This document shows positions 1 through 11,079 of a stretch of 64,000 nucleotides of DNA, piece by piece; the first letter of the stretch is position 1, and each line of letters opens with the position of its first letter. The DNA is from Petaurus breviceps papuanus. Taxonomy: Eukaryota; Chordata; Mammalia; Diprotodontia; Petauridae. A model generated the notes under the pieces. The model was not told where the DNA came from and did not search any database. It saw only the letters and a list, made by a program, of their open reading frames with translations. The stretch spans positions 41,489,524 through 41,553,523 of the forward strand of contig JAMXIF010000220.1 in NCBI GenBank assembly GCA_028583685.1, read 5' to 3'. A program made the position numbers and the translations under genes.

Positions 1-139
1 ATTGCCTTTCCCTGAGAGTGACCATATTGATTAGGTCATTCTATTGGTGGCAAAGAAACCAGTAGCCAGTCCCCCAACAAGCACTGTATTATATCAAAAT
101 GAAAATACAGCATACCTGGAGTAGTGACTAGAGTAGTTA
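1..139. other. Unassigned DNA at left edge
   Basis: No ORF, repeat or motif that I recognise. It leads directly into a SINE fragment. Confidence 0.4.
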
Positions 140-335
140 CCTCAAAGCTAGAAGACCCAGATGTAAGTCCCCCTTCTGACACATACTGAGTGTGTGACCT
201 TGGCCAGCTTATTTAACCTCTCAAACAACTCTCTAAGGCAATCAATAGCAGAGATGTCCCAGTCTACATTGGTAGAGAAGAAAAGTTCCCTCCCAAAAAA
301 TTTCCAAAAATAATTAAATCACAAGTCCTCCCCCC
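140..335 (+). mobile_element. tRNA-type SINE fragment, decayed
   Basis: The segment reads in order: a truncated head, GTGTGACCTTGGCCAGCTTA, a CTCTCTAAGGCA phrase and a TTGGTAGAGAAG stretch, ending in an A-rich zone. The same order of phrases occurs at 19106-19290, which supports one family. The head with the Pol III boxes is largely missing. Confidence 0.55.
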
Positions 336-504
336 CAAAAAAAGTTGTAGTTTTTTTTCAGTAACTTAGTCAAGTTACTATCTCAGGCTCAATTTCTGAC
401 CACAGCACAGTTGGTTATATGCTTTATGCAACATAAATGACAATCCGATAATTGATTTGTAATTTCTAGGCACCTGACAGTTAAATTCCCCTTATTTATT
501 AATA
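336..504. other. Unassigned AT-rich DNA
   Basis: A C7-A7 tract, a T8 tract and no recognisable element before the L1 begins. Confidence 0.35.
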
Positions 505-1868
505 AATAGAAAAGTAGACCAATGGAATAGAGTAGACATAGAATTTACAGCAGCAAATAAACATGATAACTTTACATTTTACAATTGTAAAGACTTAAGA
601 TTTTGGGATAAGAATTCATTATTTGGTAATAATTGTAGAGGAACTTGGAAAGCAATATTGCAGAAACTGGACATAGACCAATATCTTATATCATTTACCA
701 AGGGAGATTTTGCAAGAAAATTAGAACATGGAACATATTGCTTATCAGACTTATGGATAGGCAAACAATTTGTGAATAAAAAAGAGAAAGAGTGCAAATT
801 TAGTGTAAAATGGATAATTTCCATTTCATTAAATGTAAAAGGTTTTGTACAAGCAAAACGAATGTAACCAAGATCAGAAGGAAGGCAGAAAAATGGGGGA
901 AATTTTTTATAGACAGTTTATCAGATAATGATCTCATATATAAAATATATAACGATCTTTTGTCAAATCTATAAGAATATGAGTCATTCCTCAATTTATA
1001 AATGGTCAAAGGATATGAACAGGCAGTTTTCCAATGAAGAAATCAAAACAATTTATAGTCATATAAAAAAAACACTCTAAATCATTGATTAGAGAAATGC
1101 AAATTAAAACAACTTTGAGATAATCATTTTATACCTACCAGATTGGCTGAAATGATAGAAGGGAAAAGTGACAAATATTGGAAAGGATATAAAAAATTGG
1201 GACACTAATTCATTGTTGGTGAAACTATGAACTGATGCAACCATTTTGGAGAGAAATCTGGAATTTGCCTAAAGAGTTACTAAACTTAACCTTATCCTTT
1301 GACCCAGTAATACCATTGCTTGCTCTATTTCCAAAGATAATTAGGGGAAAAGAAAAAGAACCTATATGTTCTAAAATGTTTATAGCAGATTTCTTTTTTG
1401 TAGCAAAGAAGTAGAAATTTTAGGGCTATCCATCAATTGGGAAATGACAACAAGTTGTGATATACGATTGTGACAGAAGCTCTAAGAAATGGTGAGCTCA
1501 ATCAGTTTAGAAAAACATGGAAAGACTTGCACAAAATAATGACAAGCAAAATGATCAGAATCAAGAGAACATTGAATACATTAATAGCAATATTGTTTTA
1601 AGAATGACTTTGAAAAAATAAGTTATTTTGACGATTATAAATATCCAAATTAACCCAAATTTGACAAATTTTACAAATATACAAATGAACAAATAAGTTA
1701 TTTTGACTATTATAAATACCCAAGTTAACTATTAAAAAACAAATTATAAATACCCAAATAAATACCCAAAGGACATATAAAGATGATATCTGCATCCAGA
1801 AAAAAAGATTAATAGAAGTATGATATAGAATAATAATAGACAGATAAGATAATAACAGAATATTTATA

Positions 1869-1951
<83 letters not shown>

Positions 1952-2158
1952 TTGTGTCTAATAATACCCATTTCTAAGGTGAGGGGGAGAAAAAAAGAAA
2001 TTTATATGATAATTTCATTGCATATTTGAAAGGAATAGTAAGTTATGCATTGTAGATTTGCAGTTTCATGTGCAATTGTCTTTTTTAATGTATTATGTTA
2101 TAGAAATGTTTGTTTTATTTCATAAATTTAAAATAAAATTTAATTATGAAAAAAAAAA
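505..2158 (+). mobile_element. L1 LINE, 5'-truncated, ORF2 C-terminus plus 3'UTR
   Basis: Translation gives marsupial L1 ORF2 C-terminal phrases, including WDKNSLFG, KLDIDQYL, LSDLWIGKQF and, after frame changes, MNRQFSNEEIKTIY. About half of ORF2 upstream, including the reverse transcriptase, is absent. This is ordinary 5' truncation by target-primed reverse transcription. The 3'UTR contains TTGCAGTTTCATGTGCAA and ends in an A-rich tail near 2150. The same 3' end recurs at 43085-43535 and 46560-46780, so the three form one 3'UTR subfamily. Several frame breaks show it is dead. Confidence 0.85.
1871..1951. repeat. (AAT)n-(GATA)n microsatellite
   Basis: About ten AAT units pass directly into about twelve GATA units. 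It sits inside the 3'UTR of the L1, where the two other 3' ends of this subfamily have no such block, so it expanded after insertion. Confidence 0.95.
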
Positions 2159-2319
2159 TCCCCCTTAGCAATGGAGGACAGGAATAACCTGGAAAACTGA
2201 AACCCATAGGAAAAGTATAAACCTCAATCATGTCAGTGACTTCTATTTCCTTCTCCATTTAAACAGCATGGCATAACAGGAAAGACCATGAAAAGAAAGT
2301 CACGACCCAAACTCCAATT

Positions 2320-2484
2320 CTGAAGAAGGCATGGTGCTATGGAACAAGAACTAGATTTAGAGTCAGATCCCATGAGTTTTAACCCTGGCTATTATTTAAT
2401 CAGCCTGAGTGACTTCACACAAGCCATTTTACTTCCCTGGGCCTCCATTTCCTCTTCTGTAAAATAAATTGGTGCAGACTTTAT
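2320..2484 (+). mobile_element. MIR/CORE-class SINE, left part
   Basis: The phrases TTAGAGTCAGATCC, ACTTCCCTGGGCCTCCATTT and CTTCTGTAAAATAAATTGG are typical of MIR-class SINEs. The element resumes at 2685 after a DNA-transposon insertion. Confidence 0.65.
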
Positions 2485-2684
2485 TTGAACTGTCAGCTAA
2501 AATAAAAACAGAACCCTGCAGGCCACATATTTATTTAGAAAATCACAAATTAACATTACCTATATTGTATTGCATTATGTATTACTTATTTTCTTAAACA
2601 TTTCCCCATTACCTTATAATCTGGCTCTCACTGTACTTTACCATCCTGCCTACAGCCCACAGGCCACAAATTTGACACCTCTGG
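2485..2684 (+). mobile_element. hAT-like non-autonomous DNA transposon, copy a
   Basis: The right end is GCCACAAATTTGACACCTCT, matching the terminal GTTTGACACC-type repeat of hAT miniature elements. The core (TACTTATTTTCTTAAACATT) aligns with copy b at 32520-32695 in the same orientation and copy c at 61013-61238 in the opposite orientation. The left terminal repeat is degraded, and no transposase is present. Confidence 0.6.
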
Positions 2685-2815
2685 AATAAATTACCTCTGA
2701 GGTCCTTTCTACTAAATCTGCAACCTCTCTGAGCTTGAGTTTTCTCTCCTTTGAAATAAATTGGAGTAAATTATTTCTAAGGTGTTTTCCGACTCTAATT
2801 TAAGTCTGAGATGCA
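2685..2815 (+). mobile_element. MIR/CORE-class SINE, right part and relatives
   Basis: TACCTCTGAGGTCCTTTCTACT is the SINE tail that follows the interrupted left part. A second copy of the same tail (ATTTCTAAGGTGTTTTCC) follows at about 2772, suggesting two overlapping SINEs. Confidence 0.5.
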
Positions 2816-3230
2816 TCTGAGTTGTATGTCACCCAGTGACCTAATTGAATGAGTTTCATTTCCTCCTTTCTTCTTCTGTTAAAGCTGCGATGGATGACCA
2901 AAGAGCCAAAAAGCAAATAAAGTACAAGGCCTGCATAATTCACAAAATCACTAATTAGCCAAGGAATAATAGAGTCAAGAAACTCTGGGAATTGAGTAAT
3001 AATTTATATTCATTAGAATCTGGGATAAATATTGACTGAAACAGGATAGGTTGTGAAAGGCAACAATATTCCCACAGCTTTGAATATCTGTTTGCCTTTT
3101 AGGACTGCTTCAGGAAATACCACAGACTGATTTATTAATGTTTTTTTAATTCTCATGGGATTTCATTCTGAGGATGTTTTTAAGTTGAATTATTTTTTTT
3201 TCTCTAAAGGCCCTTACATATTCATTCAGT
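2816..3230. other. Unassigned, repeat-poor DNA
   Basis: Nothing recognisable. There are no long ORFs, and the composition is AT-rich but not simple. Confidence 0.35.
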
Positions 3231-3990
3231 TTAAGAAACATTTACTGAGTTTCTGCTACATAAAGGCACAGGTCGCCAAGCAGCAGTGAGGGCCCGACCA
3301 AAGTGAGATAATAAGAATTTGTGGTGAAACCAGTCCTAAGAGTCATGTGACTTTCTCAAATAATATTTAGCAGCCTGGGAACAGGAGCTGAAGTGCTGAA
3401 TGATGTGGATTACCCTGTTTGGGGGATTGGCAAGACAGGTAGAGCAGAAGATTTAAGAGGATAATAGATTCTGGTAATAGTGACAGCATAATTGAAATAG
3501 CTATTCTTGAGGCCCAGGCTAAGTGGGAGAAAAAAGGGAATCCAAGACTGTGCTGGTGCTGGTGGGTTTAGGAAACAGGGAGGGGTCAGAGAACTGGAGA
3601 TTTTCATGAAAGCAAAGAGCAGGCTTATTAGAAGTACAGAAGTAAGGATGTCGGGGAAGTGAAATGGTAAGAAGTTATAGTCTGAAAGAGGGAATTTCAG
3701 AACTCAAGAGGTAGTCAGAGGGTAATGCAGTTCTGAGCAATGCTCAGGTGGGAGTAGCCATGCCTGTGAGTGGCAAAAGTAGAAAAAGATATGAAAGTTA
3801 CTGGGTTTGAGATGGTGGAGGAACTATGAGGCCAGGGATATCAACAAAGATGTTGAAGTCACCAAAGATGATTATAGGGAATAGAGAAGACAACTGATCT
3901 AAGTAATAAAGTCCTAAAGGAAAAAAAAAGGCATATAATAGTCCCAAAGGCAAGTAAATCCTTGCAAGGCAAGGAAGGCAAAGTGAGGCT
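3231..3990. repeat. Possible ancient repeat
   Basis: The segment is G/A-rich with phrases such as GATGGTGGAGGAACTATGAG and GTTGAAGTCACCAAAGATGA. These resemble old mammalian interspersed repeats of the same flavour as repeat X (25506, 40876 and 62430), but I cannot align it end to end with those copies. Confidence 0.25.
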
Positions 3991-4836
3991 TAATGCAAGT
4001 CTTCATTGCAATAAGTTTTTGAAATTCCCTTTTAATCATGTAGCTTAAAGGGTGTGTAACATATCAACCACTTTCCATTGAGACTCCAGGGAAGGAAGAT
4101 AGGGTCTCTGGGAAGGTCTGTAAGTGACTAAAATCCATTTAAGGCTTGTTTTGTTGGTGTGAAGAAACAGACACTGGCTAGAGCTAGCCTTTTGCCACCC
4201 AGGAATACATCATCTTCCCTTCCTCAGCCTCAGTTGTCAGAACATGAGCCAACTATGAGGAGATGGACTGAATGCAGCTCCATTAGGGAGCTATTCATTC
4301 AGTGAATAGCTAGCTGTACATTCATCAACCTCTGTCTCTTATTTGCTAAGCAGCTCCAGTTGTGACCAGTTAATTTACTAAACATGACATAAACATCAAA
4401 ATAAAGTTTTTTGGTTTTTTGGTTAACCTAAGTGCTCTCTATGTGAATTCTATATGAATATACCAAGGCCATACCAAGGGCATTGCATTCCTACCTTCTA
4501 CTGCACAAGATCTTTCAAATACTCAGATTCACCTGATTGTGTTACTAGAGAACAAACAAGTTACCAGAGTAGAACAATGTTATTAGGGCTTTCTATTATG
4601 ATCGATCACTTTAACCACTTAATAAATTTTTTGATTATAAAGCTGAAAGGAATTATTTAATCCATCACTCTGTGTCTTCTTATTAAGAATTAAAAAGAAA
4701 GATACTCATAAATTTGTCTTTTTTGAGAAAACATTTCAAAATATGATAATTCTTCTAGCTAGAAATTCTCCATGACTTGGAGTGATCCAGGTTACCTACA
4801 GAGTGTAAGTTGCTTCAAGATTCAGGTCATATTGTG
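3991..4836. other. Unassigned DNA
   Basis: No recognisable element or credible ORF. A short palindromic patch near 4288-4316 (GAGCTATTCATTCAGTGAATAGCTAGC) is the only structured feature. Confidence 0.3.
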
Positions 4837-4894
4837 TGTGTGAGTGTGTGTGTATGTATATATATGTATCTATATATTTATACATATATTTGAT
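4837..4894. repeat. (TG)n/(TA)n microsatellite
   Basis: TG dinucleotides pass into TATG/TA dinucleotides immediately beside the tail side of an antisense SINE. This is the usual place for tail-derived microsatellite growth. Confidence 0.85.
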
Positions 4895-5045
4895 TTTTGG
4901 AGGGGGGAAGGCAGGGCAATTGGGGTTAAGTGACTTGCTCAAGGTCACACGGCTAGTAAGTGTTGAGTGTCTACAGCCAAATTTGAACTCAGGTCCTCCT
5001 GACTCCAGGGCCAGTGCTCTATTCACTGTGCCACCTAGCCACCCC
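4895..5045 (-). mobile_element. Marsupial tRNA-derived SINE, full length
   Basis: Read on the minus strand it has the head GGGGTGGCTAGGTGGCACAG, the central GGAGTCAGGAGGACCTGAGT, the CAAGTCACTTAACCCCAATT block and a short tail. Both sides are bounded by TA/TG simple repeats, which hides the target duplication. Confidence 0.9.
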
Positions 5046-5054
5046 ACACATTGT

Positions 5055-5057
5055 GTA

Positions 5058-5088
<31 letters not shown>
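5055..5088. repeat. (TA)n-(T)n tract
   Basis: About thirteen TA units followed by eight Ts, directly beside the SINE head. Confidence 0.95.
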
Positions 5089-5089
<1 letters not shown>

Positions 5090-5699
5090 TCAGCATCACC
5101 AATAAATGGGCCAACTTATAGCATATAGGTTGATATATCCAGCCTTTAGAAACAGTTTGGAGGAAGATTTTTTTAATAATAATTTTTTACAAAACGCGTA
5201 AAACTGAAAGCACACACAAAAAATTAGGTTGAATACATCTTAACCAACAGGATTAGTTACTTAGAGGTCATTTTAGAATTCACAGAAGTGTGGTTAACAT
5301 ATAATTATTTAATTATTCAATAGTTTTAAGTTCATTACTCGCTGCTAAATTATAGGCATATATTGTTCTAAAGAACACAGAAGCATTTAATGTTGTAGGC
5401 ATAAATTCAAGGGGAAAACTTGCAGAATCTTCATAAACATGCTCCCAGTCTCTTGGCAGAGAAATGAACTATAGGTGCAAAATGAGACATATATTTTAAG
5501 ACACAACCAATATATGAATTTGTTTTGCTTAACTATGCTAGCTTGTTACTAGAAAAAGACTTTTATTTTTTGAAAGAGAGCATTGAGAGAGGAAAGAAAA
5601 AGGACAGGGAGTAATGATGATAGAAAAAAAAAAAGAAAGGAATGAGAAACGATATCAAGTACCTAATGAGGGCTTTTTATGCTCTTCCAAGATGACTAG
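5089..5699. other. Unassigned AT-rich DNA
   Basis: No element recognised. A purine-rich patch (GAAAGAGAGCATTGAGAGAG and onward) lies near 5573-5640. Confidence 0.3.
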
Positions 5700-5890
5700 G
5701 AAGTTGCATCAATGATTTGAGCCTAGGCCTCTGGACCAAATAAATCTCAGAACACCTTACCTGCCTTTAAGGAAAAACTAGTCGAGACGATGTGGTAGGA
5801 ACCTGGGCAACCAAGAAACTGATCAATGGCTTGAGCCCTAGTTTCCTGGACTGATCAAGTCTAAGAACAGCTTCCTTGCTTTTTAGGGGG
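5700..5890. repeat. Diverged two-unit tandem repeat, period about 114 bp
   Basis: ATCAATGATTTGAGCCTAGG at 5708 and ATCAATGGCTTGAGCCCTAG at 5822 start two units. Both continue through CTGGACC/CTGGACT, AAATCTCAGAACA/AAGTCTAAGAACA and CCTGCCTTTAAGG/CTTGCTTTTTAGG. Only two units are visible. Confidence 0.7.
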
Positions 5891-6147
5891 CAAAAATGGA
5901 CAAATATGGATTGCCTTTTGTAGCTCCAAATTAGCTTTGGAAGTTCTATTCAATATCTGAATTGTAACCCTGCTTAACATTTTTCTCTTCAGGTCTGGGC
6001 CCATGCCCCCCTGGCCATCTTAAACATCTGTCTAAGATATGCAGTGAGAAATTAATTCAATGGGCTGTCCATCCTACTGCATTTGGCAACCTGGACAATG
6101 TGCATTTTTATCCACTTCCTTTTCACAGTGTTAAAAGTTAGGCTTTT
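5891..6147. other. Unassigned DNA
   Basis: No recognisable element between the tandem repeat and the next SINE. Confidence 0.3.
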
Positions 6148-6303
6148 GGGGCAGCTAGGTGGTGCAGTGAATAGAGCAACGGCCCTGAAGTCAGGAGGAC
6201 CTGAGTTCAAATCTGGCCTCAGACACTTAACACAAAAACTAACCATGTGACCTTGGGCAAGTCACTTAACCCCAATTGCCCTACCTCCCCCCTCAAAAAA
6301 AAA
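6148..6303 (+). mobile_element. Marsupial tRNA-derived SINE, full length
   Basis: The head GGGCAGCTAGGTGGTGCAGT, the AACACAAAAACTAACC subfamily segment and the CAAGTCACTTAACCCCAATT block are followed by an A-rich tail. Flanks AAAAGTTAGGCTTTT and AAAATTAGACTCTT resemble a decayed target duplication. Confidence 0.9.
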
Positions 6304-6655
6304 ACTAAAATTAGACTCTTCTCTTTCAAGTGACTATAGAGTTCATTGAGGAAGGCTTTTAGCATCCTGGGAGTCAATGTAATCAGCACAGTGTTTTTTG
6401 TGAAAAGAAGCTTCTAGAGAACGTTACCATCAATAGGGAGCCCCTCTTATGGTGAGACTGTGCTCAGAACATTTTCTACTATTCCTTAGAACAAGTCACC
6501 CTGTTTTATTACCTTTTTTGAGGCTGACATTCAGCAGACTTTGAACAAACTTATCTGGGATTCACCTGTCATAGAATTTTACATGATTTTAGCATGTGTA
6601 GAAAACACCTTGTTTGGGGTAGATCTTTAAAGCTTAATTTTTTTCTACCCAATTA
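6304..6655. other. Unassigned DNA
   Basis: No element or ORF recognised. Confidence 0.3.
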
Positions 6656-7059
6656 AATACTTTTTTGGATATATTTTTTTTATTAATTTGTTTGTTTACT
6701 TTTAGTTTACAAGATTCAATTCCACAATTCCTTGAGTTTCACATTCTGTCCCCCTGGTGGCATACAGTCAAGTATAGGATCTATAAATACTTTCACATTA
6801 GACATTAGTCAGGTTATAAAGACGGATTGTATCATATGGAATGAGAAAAGGTAAAGAGAAAATAAAACCAAACAAGAAAAGGGAAAAGATCAGGTAGTTT
6901 GCTTCAATCTGAATACAAACTCAGTTCTTTCTAGTTCTTTCTCTGGATATAGACATCTCTCTCCGTCTTTTGGGATTGACTTATATCACTGCATTGCTGA
7001 GAAGAGTACAGTCTATCAAAGTTGGTCATCACACATACGTTGTGTCTGTAATTGTGTAC

Positions 7060-9937
7060 AAATTTCTCCTGGTTATATTCTTCTCACTCAGCATCAGTTC
7101 ATATCTGCTCCTTGTTTCTTATCGCACGATAGTATTCCATAACATGCGTATACCACAACTTGTTCAGCCATTCCCCAATTGATGGGCACCCCCTTAGTTT
7201 CCAATTCTTTGCTACCACAAAAAGAGCTGCTATAAATATTTTTGTACATATGGGTCTATCTCCCACTTCTAAGATCTCTTTGGGATATAACCATAGAAGT
7301 GGTATTGCTGGGTCAACAGGTATGAAATTATTTATAGCCCTTTGGGCATAATTCCAGATTGCTCTCCAGAAAGGTTGGATCAGTTCACAATTCCATCATC
7401 AATGCATTAGTGTTCCAATTTGCCCACATCCTTTCCAGCATTTGTCATTTTCCTGTTTTGTCATCTTAGCCAATCTGACCAGTGAGATGTGGCACCTCAG
7501 AGTTGTTTTGATTTGCATTTCTCTATAGATATCTTTAATTTCTTTCTCTGAAAACTGCCTGTTCATATCCTTTGACCATTTATCAATTGGGGAATGACTT
7601 GTTTTCTTCTAGATTTGACTCGATTCTCTGTATATTTTAGAAATGAGGCCTTTATCAGAGACACTGGTTGTAAAAATTCTTTCCCAATTTCCCACTTCCC
7701 TCTTAATGTTGGTTACATTGACCTTGTTTGTACAGAAACTTTTCAATTTAATGTAATCAAAATTATCCATTTTGCATTTTATATGTTCTCTAACTCTTGT
7801 TTTGTCATAAAGTCCTCCCTTCTCCATAAATCTGACAGATACACTATTCCTTGCTTTTCCAGATTGCTTATTGTATCAGCCTTTATACCTAGATCATGCA
7901 CCCATTTAGACTTTATTTTCGTATATGGTGTTAGATAATGGTCTATGCCCAGTTTCTGCCATACTGTATTCCAGTTTTCCCAACAGTTTTTCTCAAATAG
8001 TGAGTTCTTATCCCCAAAAATGGGGCCTTTGGGTTTATCAAACAATAGATTACTATAGTCATTGACTGCTGAATCTTGTGTGCCTAATCTATTCCATTGA
8101 TCCACTACTGCATTCCTCAGCCAGTACCAAGTAGTTTTGATAACTGCTGCTTTATAATACAGAGTGAAATCTGGTATAGCTAGTCCACCTTCCCTAGCAT
8201 TTCTTTTCATTAATTCCCTTGATATTCTGGACCGTTTATTGTGAATTTTGTTACTATTTTTTCTAGCTCTATAAAGTAGTTTTTTGGTAAATTGATTGGT
8301 ATGGCACTAAATATATAATTTAATTTAGGTAAAATTGTCATTTTTATTATATTATATATACAATTTTATATACATATATATACATATTATTATTATTATG
8401 TTAGCTCGACCCAGCTACGAGCAATTGATATTTTTCCAATTAGTTAGATCTGACTTAATTTGTGTGAAAAGTGTTTTGTAGTCGTGATCATATAGGTCCT
8501 AGGTTTGTTTTGGCAGGTAGATTCCCAAATATTTTATACTGTCTACATTAACTTTAAATGGGATTTCTCTTTCTATCTCTTGCTGTTGAATTTCATTGGA
8601 AATATATAGGAATGCCAAGGATTTATGTGGGTTTATTTTATATCCTGCAACTTTGCCAAATTTATTTATTGTCTCAAGTAGTTTTTTACTTGATTCTCTA
8701 GGATTCTCTAACTATATCTTCATATCATCTGCAGAGTGATAGCTTTGTCTCTTCTTTGCCTAATTTGATTACTTTGATTTCTTTTTCTTCTCTAATTGCT
8801 ACTGCTAACATTTCTAATACCAGATTGAATAAGAGGGGTGATAGTGGACACCCTTGTTTCACCCCTGATCTTATTGGAAATGCATCTAGCTTATCCCCAT
8901 TACGGATAATATTTGCTGATGGTTTTAAATAGATGCTACCTATTATTTTAAGGAAGGCTCCATTTATTCCTATACTTTCTAATGTTTTTAATAGGAATGG
9001 ATGTTGTATTTTGTCAAAAGCCTTTTCTGCATCTATTGAGATGATCGTGTGGTTTCTGCTAGTTTCATTGTTGATAAGATCAATTTTACTGATGGTTTTC
9101 CTAATATTAAACCATCCTTGCAATCCTAGAATAAATCCTACCTGATCAAAGTGTGTTATTCTTGAGATAAGTTGCTGTAGTCTTTTTGCTAATATTTTAT
9201 TTAAAATTTTTGCATCTATATTCATGATGGAGATTGGTCTATAATTTTCTTTCTCTGTTTTATTTCTTCCTGATTTAGGCATCAGTACCATATTTGTGTC
9301 ATAAAAAGAATTTGGTAGGACTCCTTCACTAATTTTACCAAATAGTTTGTAGAGTATTGGAATCAATTATTCTTTAAATGTTTGATAGAATTCACTAGTA
9401 AATCAATCTGGCCCTGGAGATTTTTTCCTAGGGAGCTGACTGATGTCTTGTTCAATTTCTTTTCCTTAGATGGGGTTATTTAAGTAATTTACTTCCTCTT
9501 CAGTTAATCTGGGCAAATTGTATTTTTGTAAATATTCATCCATTTCCTTAAGATTGTCAAATTTATGTGCATACAATTGGGAAAAATAATTCCTAATTAT
9601 TGTTTTGATTTGCTCTTCATTGGAGATAGATTCACCTTTTTCATTTTTGATACTCATAATTTGGTTTTCTTCTTTCTTTTTTTATCATATTGACTAAGGG
9701 TCTATCAATTCTATTGTTTTTTTTTTTCATAAAACCAGCTCTTAGTTTTATTTATTAATTCAATAGTTTTCTTAATTTCAATTTTATTAATGTCTCCTTT
9801 GGTTTTCAATATTTCTAATTTAGTATTTAATTGGGGGTTTTGAATTTGTTCTTTTTCTAGGTTTTTCAGTTGCAAGACCAATTCATTGATCTCCCTTTTC
9901 TCTAATTTCATCATGTATGCACTCAGGGATATATAAA
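7060..9937 (-). pseudogene. L1 ORF2 relic (reverse transcriptase to C-terminus)
   Basis: ORF2p is the endonuclease/reverse transcriptase of L1. RT motif A ([16 protein letters not shown]) and motif B ([14 protein letters not shown]) are intact in an open stretch at 8725-9366. The catalytic ADDM of motif C is out of frame with them: the reading continues as LSLCR then stop, while the next frame reads SADDM. This points to loss of two bases beside the catalytic site. Further down, YKAAVIKTTWYWLRN, KLGIDHYLTPYTKIKSKWVH and YLSDLWRREDF identify the region after the RT. The C-terminal EWLNKLWY and MEYYRAI block is at about 7100-7170. It is dead. Confidence 0.9.
8338..8400. repeat. TA-rich insertion within L1 ORF2
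   Basis: TATA/CATA-rich sequence interrupts ORF2 between a block equivalent to the 54.8-kb copy's IKITILPKLIYL and the upstream RT thumb region. It is absent from the 54.6-54.8 kb copy. Confidence 0.7.
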
Positions 9938-10075
9938 TACTTTTATATTTATAAATATATAAATACATCGATATATATTTATATATATATATATTTATAT
10001 ATATAATATATATAAATATATATTATATATATATAATATATATATTATATATATCGATATATAAATACATCGACA
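9938..10075. repeat. AT palindromic tract at L1 5' junction
   Basis: Near-pure A/T with self-complementary blocks. ATACATCGATATATA near 9964 and ATATATCGATATATAAATAC near 10047 flank long TATATA stretches. Strong cruciform potential. Confidence 0.85.
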
Positions 10076-11079
10076 AAGAGAAAATTGTAGGTTCATATAT
10101 TTTCTACACATGAAAGTCAGTTTTATGACTGTGGTGATGTGGTATGCTTTACAGAAGAGTCTGTAACTGATTGCCTATATATTTCCTAAGTTTTCATTAA
10201 GAATACTCTTAATGTATACATGTACATGCGTAGCAAATTCTTGTAAAGATTATGTAGTGATTAAAAAGTAGGCATATAATCAGTCATTGCTGTAAAATTC
10301 TCTTTGTCCTTTGTTCGAGAAAGTATCATCTATAATTTTTTTTTTTCCTTTGGAATCTTCCTCTTAATGAAAGTTCTTAAAAGTCAATAAAGATATAAAA
10401 GATAACAGAAAAAAATTTCTCAGCATAATTCTCACGCCCTACACTCTGAATCAACAAGTAAGGTCCTAGATAGATAGTAATTAGAATTGCAGTAAGAACA
10501 GAAGACACATAGTCTATAATTTTCCAGAGAAGCTTCAGGGAGAAATCCATATCCCCAGCTTTCCTCAGCCTATCCCATAGGCCACATAACTGATCACATA
10601 GGCACTTCATCTTCCAGCTTTGGATGGGGTGGCATATATCAATCTCTCATTAGTGACCCAGCGTGACATACACTCACATATCCATGTTTTAATGGGAAGG
10701 AAGGGAAGGATGATGTGGAGAATATTGACCTTACCTAGTCACAAGATCAAAGAGCTGCAGAGAGGGTGGGAGGAGTCCCAATAGTATAGAACTGACCTTC
10801 TATGCTGAGGAAAAAGAAGAGAAGAAAGCAGTATTAAACCAACTGTAGAAAACTCATATGAAATATCCATGTGGCAGGGAAGCATCCAGATGCTCCTAAT
10901 ACTCAACTTGAGAAGGGCTTTTAAGTTACACAACTCCATGGTTTGGACAGGAGAAAAAGTAAACACTGTGGATGAAAGAAAAGCCAAATAGAGTCCGTAC
11001 CTTAAACATTATGCCAACTGATCAGGAGAGTGGTGTGTACCATAAGAAAAGTGATATAGAAAGCTTAGAGATAAGTTAT
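10076..11079. other. Unassigned DNA, repeat-poor
   Basis: No interspersed element recognised. It holds the small minus-strand ORF at 10377-10610 and a second unconvincing one at 10739-10987. Confidence 0.35.
10377..10610 (-). CDS. Uncharacterised 77-residue ORF with one hydrophobic segment
   Basis: I do not recognise this protein. The start has a fair context (GAAGATGA). Residues 1-32 are charged and Cys-containing (MKCLCDQLCGLWDRLRKAGD). Residues about 33-56 (YVSSVLTAILITIYLGPYLLI) form a credible membrane span, and a second hydrophobic run ends the ORF (FFSVIFYIFIDF). It is the only ORF in the window outside repeats that looks even slightly protein-like. No splice sites, promoter or poly(A) signal were identified, and a chance ORF in AT-rich DNA is the more likely reading. 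Confidence 0.12.
   Translation of the reverse strand: MKCLCDQLCGLWDRLRKAGDMDFSLKLLWKIIDYVSSVLTAILITIYLGPYLLIQSVGRENYAEKFFSVIFYIFIDF

Larger units (their letters stand above)
6656..9937 (-). mobile_element. L1 LINE, antisense, 5'-truncated (3.3 kb)
   Basis: The minus strand carries ORF2 from just before the reverse transcriptase to its C-terminus, then a 3'UTR ending in a T-rich tail near 6665. ORF1, the endonuclease and the 5'UTR are missing. The broken 5' edge lies near 9937 and passes into an AT palindromic tract. It is among the less decayed L1 copies here: one stretch of 213 residues and another of 143 are still open. Confidence 0.92.

Noticed and set aside
4796-5047. ORFs with ALESGGPEFKF/LNSGPPDSRA-type phrases, here and at 6052, 15761, 18124, 21165, 21205, 29394, 39343 and 58071
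   Set aside because: The phrases are the two-strand translations of the SINE core, so they recur wherever the SINE does; not a protein family.
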